Assembly (NCBI GenBank): GCA_050943315.1
Contig: JBMNOY010000021.1
Span: 1-33,113 of the forward strand
Source: JBDKUD01 sp050943315
Lineage (GTDB): Bacteria; Bacillota; Syntrophomonadia; Syntrophomonadales; Syntrophomonadaceae
Length of the DNA: 33,113 bases
Direction: 5' to 3'
A program made the translations under genes and the position numbers. Positions 14,656-23,277 of this stretch are shown here, one piece after another (position 1 is the stretch's first letter; each line of letters begins with the position of its first letter). The notes below the pieces were generated by a model. It did not search any database and had not been told where the DNA came from. It worked only from the letters and a program-made list of their open reading frames with translations.

Positions 14656-15815
14656 GATCTAGTCAGGCTTATTATAACCATTGTTAATAATATTATTGCT
14701 CCTATGACTAAACAGTAGATAGAAAAGGTCCATGCATCAAAGGAATAAACAGCTTTATAAAAGGGAATAGCCATAGATGGTAGGGATGTTCTTATAAAGT
14801 GATAACCAGTGGTGACGATAGAGATGGAAAGTGCCATCTGCGCCAGCCGTGCACACAAATAATAGTACAGCCGGATGGGACTGCCGGCAACAATACTCAT
14901 TATCTGGGCGATTACCGATAGCCCGCTAAAAGCCATTATTCCGCTGACAATAATTAATTTAGCCAGGATTTCCCCCGGAACACAGGAAGTTATCGTTCTG
15001 GCCCCAAGCGTCATTTCGAAAATGCCCATACCCATTCCATAAGCCATAGGATATGACAAATCGAAACAGGAGAGAACATTCACAATACCATTAGCCAGGA
15101 TATTCATGGCACCCCATACCGAAAGCATCCGGGTAATAATTGAAAAAACCACGATAAAACCGGCAATGGCTAAAATATTAGTTATGCTGGTTTTAATCGC
15201 TTTACCTAACAGCATGCCAATACCGCCCGAATCTTGGTAACTGTTCAAGAGGTCGTGCAGGGCACCTTTCCAGGTGGTAACCGGCTTGCTTTTAAAATCA
15301 ATCTCCTGGACTGACCGGAATCTTAATAAAAAGCCCAACAATAAATTAGAAAGATAGTGGGCAGCTGCCAAAAGGTACCCAAGCAACGGTGAGCCAAACA
15401 TACCTACCCCTACTGCACCAATAATAAAAAGGGGACTGGAATTATTGGTGAAACATACCAGGCGTTCAGCTTCATTGGCAGTTAGCATTTTTTCATCATA
15501 GAGTTTCTTGGTTAACAGGGCTCCAACCGGAAATCCGGAAGTAAAACCCATAACCACTACCAGAGAGCTGCATCCAGGGAGGCGAAAAATGGGCCTCATA
15601 ACCGGTTCGAGAATCACTCCCAAGAAATTGACAAATTTAAGGCCTACTAGGAGCTCCGCTACTATAAAAAAAGGAAAAAGAGCCGGCAGTACAATAGTAT
15701 ACCAAAGCTGGATACCACTGGCTGCTGCTGTGACCGTCTCCTGGGGATCAATTACCATAAACAAGGCTACTATTAAAACCATGCTCAGAAAAAATAATCC
15801 TGAGTATTCCTTCAT
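14652..15815 (-). CDS. ylbJ: sporulation integral membrane protein YlbJ
   Basis: YlbJ is a polytopic membrane protein of the nucleoside-recognition/gate superfamily, needed for normal spore cortex formation in Bacillus. The 387-residue protein has about eight hydrophobic spans, for example LFFLSMVLIVALFMVI, LWYTIVLPALFPFFIVAELL and ILAIAGFIVVFSIITRM. It has the characteristic LPGCSSLVVVMGFTSGFPVG and the repeated gate-like GARTITSCVPGEILAKLI. ATG 15815 is selected because GGAGTG lies six bases upstream; TTG 15848 and GTG 15824 are less supported alternatives. It is convergent with the coiled-coil gene, their stop codons sharing CTAG at 14652-14655, with no terminator between them. Confidence 0.9.
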   Translation of the reverse strand: MKEYSGLFFLSMVLIVALFMVIDPQETVTAAASGIQLWYTIVLPALFPFFIVAELLVGLKFVNFLGVILEPVMRPIFRLPGCSSLVVVMGFTSGFPVGALLTKKLYDEKMLTANEAERLVCFTNNSSPLFIIGAVGVGMFGSPLLGYLLAAAHYLSNLLLGFLLRFRSVQEIDFKSKPVTTWKGALHDLLNSYQDSGGIGMLLGKAIKTSITNILAIAGFIVVFSIITRMLSVWGAMNILANGIVNVLSCFDLSYPMAYGMGMGIFEMTLGARTITSCVPGEILAKLIIVSGIMAFSGLSVIAQIMSIVAGSPIRLYYYLCARLAQMALSISIVTTGYHFIRTSLPSMAIPFYKAVYSFDAWTFSIYCLVIGAIILLTMVIISLTRS

Positions 15816-15951
15816 TAAAATCACTCCATAATCAAAGACAGTAACCAAATCATTAATTATCTATCTCTGTATACATATTCGAAACTTTTCACAATTATTG
15901 CTGGTGATAGTGATATCATATAGAATATCTAAAAAAGACGGGGGATTTGGT

Positions 15952-16803
15952 ATGGATAACGACAGGCACATTCAGGAACAAAGGCCGCTGATTGGCCTGG
16001 TACTCGGTGCCGGAAGTGCCAGGGGGCTTGCTCACATAGGAGTTTTACAGGTCCTGGCCGAAAATAGCATCCCCTTCGATTTTATAGTCGGCAGCAGTAT
16101 GGGGGCAATGATCGGCGGGATATATGCCTGTGGGGCTGATTTGTATATGTCGGCCAAGATGCTGGAGCACTTGGACACCAGTATATTACTGGATGTCAAC
16201 CTGCCCCGGATGGGTTTTATTGCCGGTAAAAAAATTACCAGCTTTCTGGACTTACTAACCAAAAAAAAGGACTTTGCCGATACCAGGATGCCGCTTTTTA
16301 TAGTAACCACCGATTTAGTTTCCGGACAGAGAGTCGTAATAAATAGCGGTTCAATATCGGAGGCGATCAGGGCCAGCATTTCGATTCCAGGGGTTTTTAA
16401 TCCGGTTCGCAAAGATGAAATGGTTTTGGTTGATGGTGCGGTGGTGGATCGTTTACCTGTTGAAGTAGCCAGGGAGCAAGGGGCAGAGGTGATAATAGCC
16501 GTTGATGTAACCTTCGGAGAAGGAAAACAAGTTGTAATAAAAAATGCTCTGGATGTAATATGGGCTTCACTGGATATTATGCAGAAGCAACAATTCGACT
16601 TAGTAAGTCCCCAGGCAGATATCATTATCCAACCTGAGGTAGGAGGATTTTCTTCCCGGGATTTTGACAAGTCTGCAGAACTGATTCAATTAGGACGGAA
16701 AGCTGCTGAGGAAAAGCTGAGTGAGATAAGAGCCAAAATAGGCAGGAAAAAGCAAGAATTATTTGTACAAAGGGGAGAAACAGATGTACACAATACTGAA
16801 TAA
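15952..16803 (+). CDS. patatin-like phospholipase (RssA/NTE family)
   Basis: This is a probable serine lipid acyl hydrolase of 283 residues. The oxyanion-hole motif is GLVLGAGSARGLAHIGVLQ, the nucleophile elbow is VGSSMGAMIGG (GxSxG), and the catalytic-dyad Asp lies in LVDGAVVDRLPVE. The membrane lipid or thioester it acts on is unknown. ATG 15952 follows GGGGG (15940-15944) by seven bases. No signal peptide or membrane span is seen, so it is likely cytoplasmic. Its 3' end overlaps nfnA by 20 bases, so the phospholipase and NfnAB genes are in one operon and probably coupled in translation, though no functional link is known. Confidence 0.88.
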   Translation: MDNDRHIQEQRPLIGLVLGAGSARGLAHIGVLQVLAENSIPFDFIVGSSMGAMIGGIYACGADLYMSAKMLEHLDTSILLDVNLPRMGFIAGKKITSFLDLLTKKKDFADTRMPLFIVTTDLVSGQRVVINSGSISEAIRASISIPGVFNPVRKDEMVLVDGAVVDRLPVEVAREQGAEVIIAVDVTFGEGKQVVIKNALDVIWASLDIMQKQQFDLVSPQADIIIQPEVGGFSSRDFDKSAELIQLGRKAAEEKLSEIRAKIGRKKQELFVQRGETDVHNTE

Positions 16804-17632
16804 GAAAACGTTGGCCCGGGAAATAAAACGTATCGATATTTCTGCCCCGGAGATCGCCGCCAAGGGTCAGCCGGGGCAGTTTGTTATAATCAGATTAAAT
16901 GAACAGGGTGAGAGGATTCCCCTTACAATAGCTGATTTTGATCGTGACCAGGGCATTATAACCCTTATATTCCAAGAAGTGGGACGCAGCACCAAAGACC
17001 TGGGCCGTTTGCAGGAAGGAGATAATATACTAGACGTTGTCGGTCCCCTGGGAAAACCCTCTGAGATCAGGAATTTTGGCAATGTAGTCTGTATAGGCGG
17101 AGGGGTTGGAGTGGCTCCTATATATCCAATTACCAGGGCTTTGAAATATGCCGGCAATGAAATTACGGCCATAATAGGGGCACGAAGTAACCAACATCTG
17201 ATTCTAGCCGACGAAATGGCGGCGGTTAGTGATGTCCTGTATATAACCACTGACGACGGAAGTGCCGGGGAAAAAGGTTTGGTTACTGATGTACTAAAAA
17301 ACCTATTGAAAAGTCCCACTCCAATTGATTTGGTTATGGCGATTGGGCCACTGATAATGATGGAGGCGGTTGCAGAAGTAACCCGGCCCTTTAAAGTAAA
17401 AACGGTAGTAAGTCTTAACCCGATTATGGTTGACGGAACTGGAATGTGTGGGGCCTGCCGGGTAGCGGTAGGAAAAGAAACCAAATTTGCCTGTGTTGAC
17501 GGTCCAGAGTTTGACGGGCATCTGGTCGATTGGGCGGTTGCTAAGTCACGGGCACGTATGTTTAAAAATGAAGAAAAAATAGCTATGGAGACTTGTTCAG
17601 GAGGTGGATGCCAATGTCACGGGAAGAATTAA
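16784..17632 (+). CDS. nfnA: NfnA: NADH-dependent ferredoxin:NADP+ oxidoreductase, small subunit
   Basis: NfnA with NfnB couples NADH and reduced ferredoxin to NADPH by electron bifurcation or confurcation. It has 282 residues. The FAD site is RIPLTIADFD and the nucleotide site is CIGGGVGVAPIYPITRAL. The [2Fe-2S] site is VDGTGMCGACRV with a later Cys in FACVDGPEFDG. An Asp stands where the related dihydroorotate dehydrogenase subunit PyrK has the first Cys, which fits the Nfn family's known Asp ligand. ATG 16784 follows AAGGGGAGA. It overlaps both neighbours and sits directly before nfnB, which rules out PyrK. Alternative names are sulfide dehydrogenase subunit SudB or ferredoxin-NADP reductase subunit alpha. 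Confidence 0.88.
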   Translation: MYTILNKKTLAREIKRIDISAPEIAAKGQPGQFVIIRLNEQGERIPLTIADFDRDQGIITLIFQEVGRSTKDLGRLQEGDNILDVVGPLGKPSEIRNFGNVVCIGGGVGVAPIYPITRALKYAGNEITAIIGARSNQHLILADEMAAVSDVLYITTDDGSAGEKGLVTDVLKNLLKSPTPIDLVMAIGPLIMMEAVAEVTRPFKVKTVVSLNPIMVDGTGMCGACRVAVGKETKFACVDGPEFDGHLVDWAVAKSRARMFKNEEKIAMETCSGGGCQCHGKN

Positions 17633-19026
17633 AGGCCAGGAATAAGAGAACGCCCCGGCAGGAAATGCCTCTGCAAGAGGCCGCATTAAGAATAAAAAAT
17701 TTTAATGAAGTGGCACTGGGATACAGCACTGAACATGCTCTGCTCGAAGCCTCCCGCTGTCTGGCATGCAAGGAACCGGCCTGTATGGAAGGCTGTCCGG
17801 TTGAGGTGGATATTCCCGGCTTTATTAGTCTTCTCAAGCAACAAGAATTCCAAAAGGCTATTGACAAGATAAAAGAAAAGAATAACCTGCCAGCTGTTTG
17901 TGGGCGGGTCTGCCCCCAGGAAAGCCAATGTGAGAGCCGTTGTGTCCTGGGTAAAAAGTTTGAGCCGGTAGCTATCGGAAGAATGGAGAGATTCCTGGCT
18001 GACTGGGAGATAGAAAATAGTGTTAACCAGGTAAAGCAAATCCCGGCTAACGGGAAAAAAGTGGCCGTCATAGGCTCTGGCCCGGCGGGGCTTACGGCAG
18101 CAGCAGACCTGGCTAAACTCGGCTATAAGGTTACCATTATGGAAGCACTGCACACCCCTGGAGGGGTTCTCGTCTATGGCATCCCGGAATTTCGGCTGCC
18201 CAAAGCTATAGTGCAAAAGGAGATATTAACCATTAAGCAGCTGGGCGTGGAGATAAAGTGCAATACTGTGGTAGGTAAAATCAATACTGTTGATGAACTG
18301 CTGGATGGCGGTTATGATGCTGTTTTCATTGGAACCGGTGCCGGCCTTCCTTATTTTATGAATATCCCTGGAGAGAATCTGAATGGCGTTTATTCTGCCA
18401 ATGAATTTTTAACCCGGGTAAATCTGATGAAAGCTTATCGATTTCCAGAATACTTGACTCCGATTAGAATTGGCCCCAAAGTGGCGGTAATAGGAGCAGG
18501 GAATGTAGCTATGGATGCTGCCCGCACTGCTTTGCGCCTTGGTGCTGAAGAATCTTATATTGTATACCGCAGGTCGGATAAAGAAATGCCTGCCCGTCAT
18601 GAAGAGATCGAACATGCCCGGGAGGAAGGAGTTCAGTTCCGGTTATTAACCAGTCCTGTGGAAATAAAAGGTGATGCCAACGGTTGGGTAAAATCAATGA
18701 TATGCCTGCAATATGAGCTGGGCGAGCCGGATTCTTCGGGCCGCAGAAGACCGGTACCAATAAAAGGATCAGAGTATGAGATGGAAATAGACACTATTAT
18801 TATGGCTATTGGCCAGGGACCAAATCCTCTGGTACCGCAAACTACTCCGGATTTAGAGGTTAATCAAAAAGGCAATATTGTTGCCGATGACCTTACTGGT
18901 ATAACCAGTAAACCAGGAGTATTTGCCGGCGGCGATATTGTAACCGGAGCTGCTACCGTAATAAAAGCAATGGGGGCCGGTAAAAGGGCAGCCCGGTCTA
19001 TCCATGAGTATTTGAGCAGGTTATAA
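17614..19026 (+). CDS. nfnB: NfnB: NADPH-binding large subunit, glutamate synthase small subunit-like
   Basis: The 470-residue flavoprotein holds the bifurcating FAD, two [4Fe-4S] clusters and the NADPH site. N-terminal cysteines are CLACKEPACMEGCPVEVDIP and CGRVCPQESQCESRCVLG. The FAD Rossmann motif is VAVIGSGPAGLTAAADLAKLG, with GIPEFRLPKAIV after it. The NADPH motif is VAVIGAGNVAMDAARTALRLG. The C-terminal FAD contact is VFAGGDIVTGAATVIKAMGAGKRAA. ATG 17614 is nine bases from AGGAGG (17599-17604); ATG 17608 is too close to it. It overlaps nfnA by 19 bases. No glutamate synthase large subunit is nearby, which supports Nfn over GltD. Confidence 0.9.
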   Translation: MSREELKARNKRTPRQEMPLQEAALRIKNFNEVALGYSTEHALLEASRCLACKEPACMEGCPVEVDIPGFISLLKQQEFQKAIDKIKEKNNLPAVCGRVCPQESQCESRCVLGKKFEPVAIGRMERFLADWEIENSVNQVKQIPANGKKVAVIGSGPAGLTAAADLAKLGYKVTIMEALHTPGGVLVYGIPEFRLPKAIVQKEILTIKQLGVEIKCNTVVGKINTVDELLDGGYDAVFIGTGAGLPYFMNIPGENLNGVYSANEFLTRVNLMKAYRFPEYLTPIRIGPKVAVIGAGNVAMDAARTALRLGAEESYIVYRRSDKEMPARHEEIEHAREEGVQFRLLTSPVEIKGDANGWVKSMICLQYELGEPDSSGRRRPVPIKGSEYEMEIDTIIMAIGQGPNPLVPQTTPDLEVNQKGNIVADDLTGITSKPGVFAGGDIVTGAATVIKAMGAGKRAARSIHEYLSRL

Positions 19027-19029
19027 TAT

Positions 19030-19227
19030 TACCCTCCTCTAATATACCTGCTGCAGCAGTACCGGGTTAGACATCTGTACAAAAGTGGTACAGCCATGTT
19101 AAAAGGGAAATCAACCTGGCAAAGGGCGGATGCGCTAATTAATATCACTCACCGTAATCTGCGGGATAGACTAATTAGTGAAGCCGACCAAATGAAAATA
19201 TGGGTAAAAAGCAATAAGGTTTCTTAA
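19030..19227 (+). pseudogene. probable remnant of an acyl-CoA:acetate CoA-transferase/acetyl-CoA hydrolase C-terminus
   Basis: In the frame of the nfnB stop the sequence stays open to a TAA at 19225-19227. It reads YLLQQYRVRHL, then LKGKSTWQRADALINITH and RDRLISEADQMKIW. This resembles the C-terminal end of the acetyl-CoA hydrolase/transferase family, which typically has Y-G-V, (K/R)GKS, ERA-ALI-IAHP and RDEL. Everything before it is missing. The only ATG (19096) has no ribosome binding site and would give 43 residues. It is therefore a remnant rather than a gene. The family call is from remembered sequence patterns and is not certain. Confidence 0.5.
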
Positions 19228-19244
19228 TGATTATGCTAGAAAAT

Positions 19245-19272
19245 AGGCGGGGTAAACATATCTACTCCGCCT
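19245..19272 (+). terminator. hairpin downstream of nfnB and the CoA-transferase remnant
   Basis: AGGCGGGG (19245-19252) pairs with CTCCGCCT (19265-19272), including one G-T pair, around a 12-base loop. No T-run follows, so termination would be weak. It is the best candidate end for the phospholipase-nfnAB transcript. Confidence 0.4.
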
Positions 19273-19622
19273 GTCTGCTTAGTAATGCAACCGCCGGTAG
19301 GGAATGAAAAGTACCTTAACACCAAAAAACTTTGCTTAGAAATTAATTAGTTGACATTTACATCACACATCCAGATCTATTTCCTTAACAAAAATGATCT
19401 ATATGTCCTAACTGTTTTACTCTTTCTAATCCGGCATTAGCTTTCTCTTCCGTTGTATATGATCCCAATACAGTTTCATAAGTTTCTTCCAGTAAATAGT
19501 ATCCTTCGATAACCTGATAAACCTTATTTAATTAAAACCCCCCCATAATAGCGATAAGTGGATAATATAACCCAGGTAATTGCTTTTGTCTACCAAAACA
19601 CACCAAAGCGCAGCCTATTATT
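19273..19622. other. decayed, gene-poor region before tmcAL
   Basis: AT-rich DNA with no intact gene. On the minus strand it holds a short coding-like frame (19385-19531, listed separately). A run of seven C at 19538-19544 lies just upstream of that frame on the minus strand. Otherwise I see no promoter, repeat or RNA. Confidence 0.5.
19385..19531 (-). pseudogene. coding-like remnant of an unrecognised small protein
   Basis: The minus strand reads KVYQVIEGYYLLEETYETVL, then GSYTTEEKANAGLERVKQLG and HIDHFC before a stop codon at 19387-19385. The composition and the EEKANAGLERVKQLG helix look like real protein. There is no ATG, GTG or TTG start; the frame is preceded by a stop at 19534-19532 shortly after an ATG followed by a G-run. 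A frameshift or start loss would explain this. Function unknown. Confidence 0.35.
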
Positions 19623-20873
19623 TCAATTATCAATTCTAACCGCACTGGTAGTAAAATCTAAACTGCCTTTGCGCTGGGAAGGATCAGGATAAAACAGCGT
19701 GTACAAATCGGTAGCCAAAACATCCAGACCTATCATCTTTCGGCAGCTAAAAGATCCCTTGTTATAGGCTTGTTTCACTTCACTTCCTCTGGTTAGCAGT
19801 GGTAATTCAGAGTTATTTTTAATTTCATGAAGGATTTTTTGCCCTTTTGACGAAAATCCTAAAATATGAAAGTACAGTGGGCCGTTTTCATCTAGAGTAT
19901 CTACCAGGTTCTTTGACAGATTGCAAAGTGAGTATAATAAGATTCGGCTGATTCGGGTGAAGCTGTAACGCTTGGATTTTACCATATTAATTAGTTCATC
20001 AATGGTTCCGCATGCTAAAGCGGCACGTTTGATGCGATGTTCCAGGCCTTCAGTGACTTCGTAAATATTACCCAGGTCTTCCAGGGTAATGGTACGCAAT
20101 CTGGTCAGTATTGATTCCGCCATAGCATTAAAATGTACCGGCGCACGTCCTGACCGGATTTCGCGCTCCAGTATGGCAAGGCTACGAGCAGGCATAGTGT
20201 CGGTTAACTGAGCAATATCTTGATGCTTTTCTAAAGCATTGCGAATTGCGCTGGCACTTGCATACCGGCACAACAGTTTACTGTGATATCCAGATTCGAT
20301 TCTGTTCAGGGTTATGGGGGTAAGGCATAGCTTTTCCAGTGCGATGGCACGCAGGTATTCCAAAGCTAGAATGTTATTCGGCGACATTAGCAGATGATGA
20401 ATGTCTTCGATTTTCCCAGCCAATAATTGTTCCACGGTTTTGGACCTGGCTGCGGGAAAATTTAATCCCATGGAGAGGTATTGCTTAAGAAGAATTTGGT
20501 AGTCGTCGGGTTCATTAGCGATTAGCCTGGCAATTGACTGCAGGCTTTCGATATCTCCACTCTCACTGCCAAAGGCAAGATGAGTCACTACACCAGTGCG
20601 TGATAACAACTGAACCGCACCGCGGGCAAAAAAGAAAGCACTGCGGGTAGCAAAACCAAAAGGAAGCTCGATGATCAGGTCTGCCCCGGATGCCAACGCC
20701 ATCTCGGCTCGTGTCCATTTATTACAAATGGCTGGTTCGCCGCGCTGAAGAAAGTTACCGCTCATCACACACACAGTGGCGGAAAAGTTATATCTTTTTT
20801 GGGCTTCGGTAATTAAATATAAATGTCCATTATGAAAAGGGTTAAACTCCGCAACAATTCCTAAAACAGCCAA
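19623..20873 (-). CDS. tmcAL: tRNA(Met) cytidine acetate ligase (YlbM)
   Basis: TmcAL uses acetate and ATP to make N4-acetylcytidine at the wobble base of elongator tRNA-Met. The 416-residue protein starts AVLGIVAEFNPFHNGHLYLI, with the HxGH nucleotidyltransferase motif. It continues SGNFLQRGEPAICNKWTRAEMAL and DLIIELPFGFATRSAFFFARGAV, which are diagnostic. Later blocks are LMSPNNILALEYLRA and SASAIRNAL. TTG 20873 follows AAAGGAG by eight bases on the minus strand and gives the standard N-terminus; longer in-frame starts would add unrelated residues. It diverges from pta, and its substrate acetate is the product of the adjacent Pta-AckA pathway. Confidence 0.93.
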   Translation of the reverse strand: MAVLGIVAEFNPFHNGHLYLITEAQKRYNFSATVCVMSGNFLQRGEPAICNKWTRAEMALASGADLIIELPFGFATRSAFFFARGAVQLLSRTGVVTHLAFGSESGDIESLQSIARLIANEPDDYQILLKQYLSMGLNFPAARSKTVEQLLAGKIEDIHHLLMSPNNILALEYLRAIALEKLCLTPITLNRIESGYHSKLLCRYASASAIRNALEKHQDIAQLTDTMPARSLAILEREIRSGRAPVHFNAMAESILTRLRTITLEDLGNIYEVTEGLEHRIKRAALACGTIDELINMVKSKRYSFTRISRILLYSLCNLSKNLVDTLDENGPLYFHILGFSSKGQKILHEIKNNSELPLLTRGSEVKQAYNKGSFSCRKMIGLDVLATDLYTLFYPDPSQRKGSLDFTTSAVRIDN

Positions 20874-20939
20874 GATATTTTCTCCTTTGTGACCAGTTTT
20901 TACTACAATACCATATATAATGATTCGGTTCCATTTTTG

Positions 20940-20948
20940 TGCTAAAAT
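20940..20948 (+). promoter_or_regulatory. extended -10 promoter box of pta (TGCTAAAAT)
   Basis: TGCTAAAAT again, as upstream of rpmB, rsmD and the mod regulator, with no good -35 box at the right distance. Transcription would start about 55 bases before pta. Confidence 0.5.
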
Positions 20949-21009
20949 AACTATAGAATGTGAAGGAATCACCGCTTATAACGGTAATAAATTTAGGGGA
21001 GGTTATGTG

Positions 21010-22002
21010 ATGGATTTATTAGCTCAAATTAGGGAAAAGGCATCTCTAAAAGAAAAGACTATTGTTCTTCCTGAAGGTACCGAAGAAAGAACACTTAGTG
21101 CAATTAAGGGTATTGTTGATGGCAAGGTAGCCCGTCCGATTCTTCTTGGTGATGAAAGTGAGATAAAGGGGCTTGCCAGTAAAATAGGGGCTGATATTAC
21201 CGGGGCCGAGATTATAAATCCCGTTAAAGCTCCTTTTTATGATGATTTTGTACAGGCTTTCTATGAAATGCGCAAAAGCAAGGGCGTAGATATGGACAAG
21301 GCGGCCAAAACCATGCTGGATCCGTTGTTCTTTGCTTCCATGATGGTACATATGGGTAAAGCCGATGGTGAAGTTGCCGGTGCAGAGAATACTACCGGAA
21401 ATGTTTTGCGGCCCGCTTTGCAGATAATTAAAACTGCTCCTGGCATCAATTCAGTATCCGGTGCTTTCATCATTATAGTTCCTGATTGTGAGTTCGGTGC
21501 CAACGGTATATTTGTATTTGCTGACTGCGCAGTTACCATTGACCCCACTGCCGAACAACTTGCCGAATTTGCCAAAGCATCCGTAGGAACCGCCACCTCT
21601 CTTTGCGGTATTGATGATCCCAAAATCGGTATGCTATCCTTCTCAACCAAAGGAAGTGCCAGCCATGAAATGGTGGATAAAGTATCGAAGGCAACTGCTA
21701 TCGCCAAAGAAAAGTTTCCTGAACTGAAGATCGATGGCGAATTCCAGTTTGATGCCGCTATAGTTCCCAAGGTAGGTGCTTCCAAAGCTCCGGGAAGTGA
21801 CGTTGCCGGACAATGTAATGTCTTAATATTCCCCGATATTAACGCTGGTAATATAGGTTATAAAATTGCTCAGAGATTAGGTAAAGCAGAGGCGATCGGA
21901 CCTATTTTACAGGGTATTGCCAAACCGGTTAACGATCTATCGAGAGGCTGCAGCGTACAAGACATTATAAATGTCGTCGCTATCACAGCAGTTAGAGCGT
22001 AG
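21010..22002 (+). CDS. pta: phosphate acetyltransferase
   Basis: Pta converts acetyl-CoA and phosphate to acetyl phosphate and CoA. The 330-residue protein is the short, single-domain class. Key blocks are KTIVLPEGTEERTLSA near the N-terminus, GEVAGAENTTGNVLRPALQI, and GSASHEMVDKVSKAT (active-site region). It closes with FQFDAAIVPKVGASKAPGS, CNVLIFPDINAGNIGYKIAQR and GPILQGIAKPVNDLSRGC, the standard Pta end. ATG 21010 follows AGGGGAGG (20995-21002) by seven bases; the GTG at 21007 is less well spaced. ackA follows after 75 bases, probably in the same transcript. Together they give the ATP of fatty acid oxidation to acetate. Confidence 0.96.
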   Translation: MDLLAQIREKASLKEKTIVLPEGTEERTLSAIKGIVDGKVARPILLGDESEIKGLASKIGADITGAEIINPVKAPFYDDFVQAFYEMRKSKGVDMDKAAKTMLDPLFFASMMVHMGKADGEVAGAENTTGNVLRPALQIIKTAPGINSVSGAFIIIVPDCEFGANGIFVFADCAVTIDPTAEQLAEFAKASVGTATSLCGIDDPKIGMLSFSTKGSASHEMVDKVSKATAIAKEKFPELKIDGEFQFDAAIVPKVGASKAPGSDVAGQCNVLIFPDINAGNIGYKIAQRLGKAEAIGPILQGIAKPVNDLSRGCSVQDIINVVAITAVRA

Positions 22003-22077
22003 TAATTGGGGGGTGGGGAAAAGCAATATACCTCATACCCAAAAATATTCTAAATAAATTGAGGAGGTATGTTACTA

Positions 22078-23277
22078 ATGAAGGTTCTTGTGGTAAATGC
22101 CGGCAGCTCGTCAATCAAATACCAGGTTTTTGATATGAATGACGAATCAGTACTGGCGAAAGGTCTCGTAGATCGTGTAGGTATTCCTGGAACTACTCTG
22201 GAACACAAACCTATTGGCAAGGACGAAGTTGTGATAAAAAAAGACTTACCTGATCATACCGCTGGTATGAAGCTGGTACTCGATGTACTGGTTAACGAAG
22301 AATATGGATGCGTAAAAAGTATGGACGAGATTAGTGCTGTCGGTCATCGTGTGGTTCATGGCGGAGAAGGTTTTGCTGATTCAGTAGTCATTGATGACAG
22401 CGTCAAAAAAGTTATCAGGGATTGTTTTGACATCGCACCTTTGCATAATCCGCCCAACCTGCAGGGAATTGAGGCGTGTCAGGAACTAATGCCCAATGTT
22501 CCGCATGTGGCAGTTTTTGATACCGCTTTCCACCAGACCATGCAACCAGCTAATTTCATGTATGCCCTACCTTATGATGCTTATGAAAAATACCGGGTAA
22601 GAAGATACGGCTTCCACGGGACTTCCCATTATTATGTATCCCACCGGGCTGCCGAGTTGATGGGCAAGCCATTTGAAGAATGCAAGATAATTACCCTGCA
22701 CCTGGGTAATGGAGCCAGTATGGCCGCTATCAAAGACGGACGGGTGGTAGATACTTCGATGGGCTTTACACCTCTGGAGGGCCTGGTAATGGGTACTCGT
22801 TCGGGTGATGTTGACCCGGCAATTGTTTTCTTCCTCATGGAAAAACTGGGCATGGATTCTGCTGCAGCTAACACCTATTTTAATAAAAAATCTGGTATGT
22901 TAGGACTGTCAGGAGTTTCCAATGATCTCAGAGACGTTCTCGAAGCAGCAGCAGCCGGCAACGAAAGAGCCAAAACTGCTCTTGATGTTTACTATAATAA
23001 GGTCAAAGGTTATATTGGAAACTATATTGCCAAGTTAAATGGTTGTGATTGTCTGGTATTTACTGCCGGTGTTGGTGAGAACGCTATAGACATCCGTGAA
23101 AACATTTGCAGTGATCTGGATTACCTGGGCATTAAGATGGATGTTGAAAAGAATAAAGTTCGTGGCAAGGAAGTTGATGTGGCTGCACCCGACTCCCGGG
23201 TTAAAATATTCATCATTCCTACCAATGAAGAATTGGTCATCGCTAGAGATACATTAAGGCTGTCCAAACAGGCATAG
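22078..23277 (+). CDS. ackA: acetate kinase
   Basis: AckA transfers the phosphate of acetyl phosphate to ADP, giving acetate and ATP, the main substrate-level phosphorylation of acetate producers. The 399-residue protein begins MKVLVVNAGSSSIKYQVF (first ASKHA phosphate signature). It continues VGHRVVHGGEGFADS, FDTAFHQTMQP, YGFHGTSHYYVSHRA, TLHLGNGASMAAI and MGTRSGDVDPAI, all family signatures. It ends with FTAGVGENAIDIRE and IPTNEELVIARD. ATG 22078 is ten bases from GGAGG; an upstream in-frame ATG at 22069 is only one base away from it. In most clostridia yceD-rpmF follow ackA; here a terminator and the mod cluster follow. Confidence 0.97.
   Translation: MKVLVVNAGSSSIKYQVFDMNDESVLAKGLVDRVGIPGTTLEHKPIGKDEVVIKKDLPDHTAGMKLVLDVLVNEEYGCVKSMDEISAVGHRVVHGGEGFADSVVIDDSVKKVIRDCFDIAPLHNPPNLQGIEACQELMPNVPHVAVFDTAFHQTMQPANFMYALPYDAYEKYRVRRYGFHGTSHYYVSHRAAELMGKPFEECKIITLHLGNGASMAAIKDGRVVDTSMGFTPLEGLVMGTRSGDVDPAIVFFLMEKLGMDSAAANTYFNKKSGMLGLSGVSNDLRDVLEAAAAGNERAKTALDVYYNKVKGYIGNYIAKLNGCDCLVFTAGVGENAIDIRENICSDLDYLGIKMDVEKNKVRGKEVDVAAPDSRVKIFIIPTNEELVIARDTLRLSKQA

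Noticed and set aside
16032..17484. Long antisense frames (over 200 codons) opposite the phospholipase and nfnA genes
   Set aside because: They lie fully opposite well-supported genes, show no recognisable motifs, and have the low-complexity Ser/Thr/Ile-rich look of antisense shadows.
17614..19026. Glutamate synthase small subunit (GltD)
   Set aside because: There is no large subunit nearby and the gene overlaps nfnA, so NfnB fits better.
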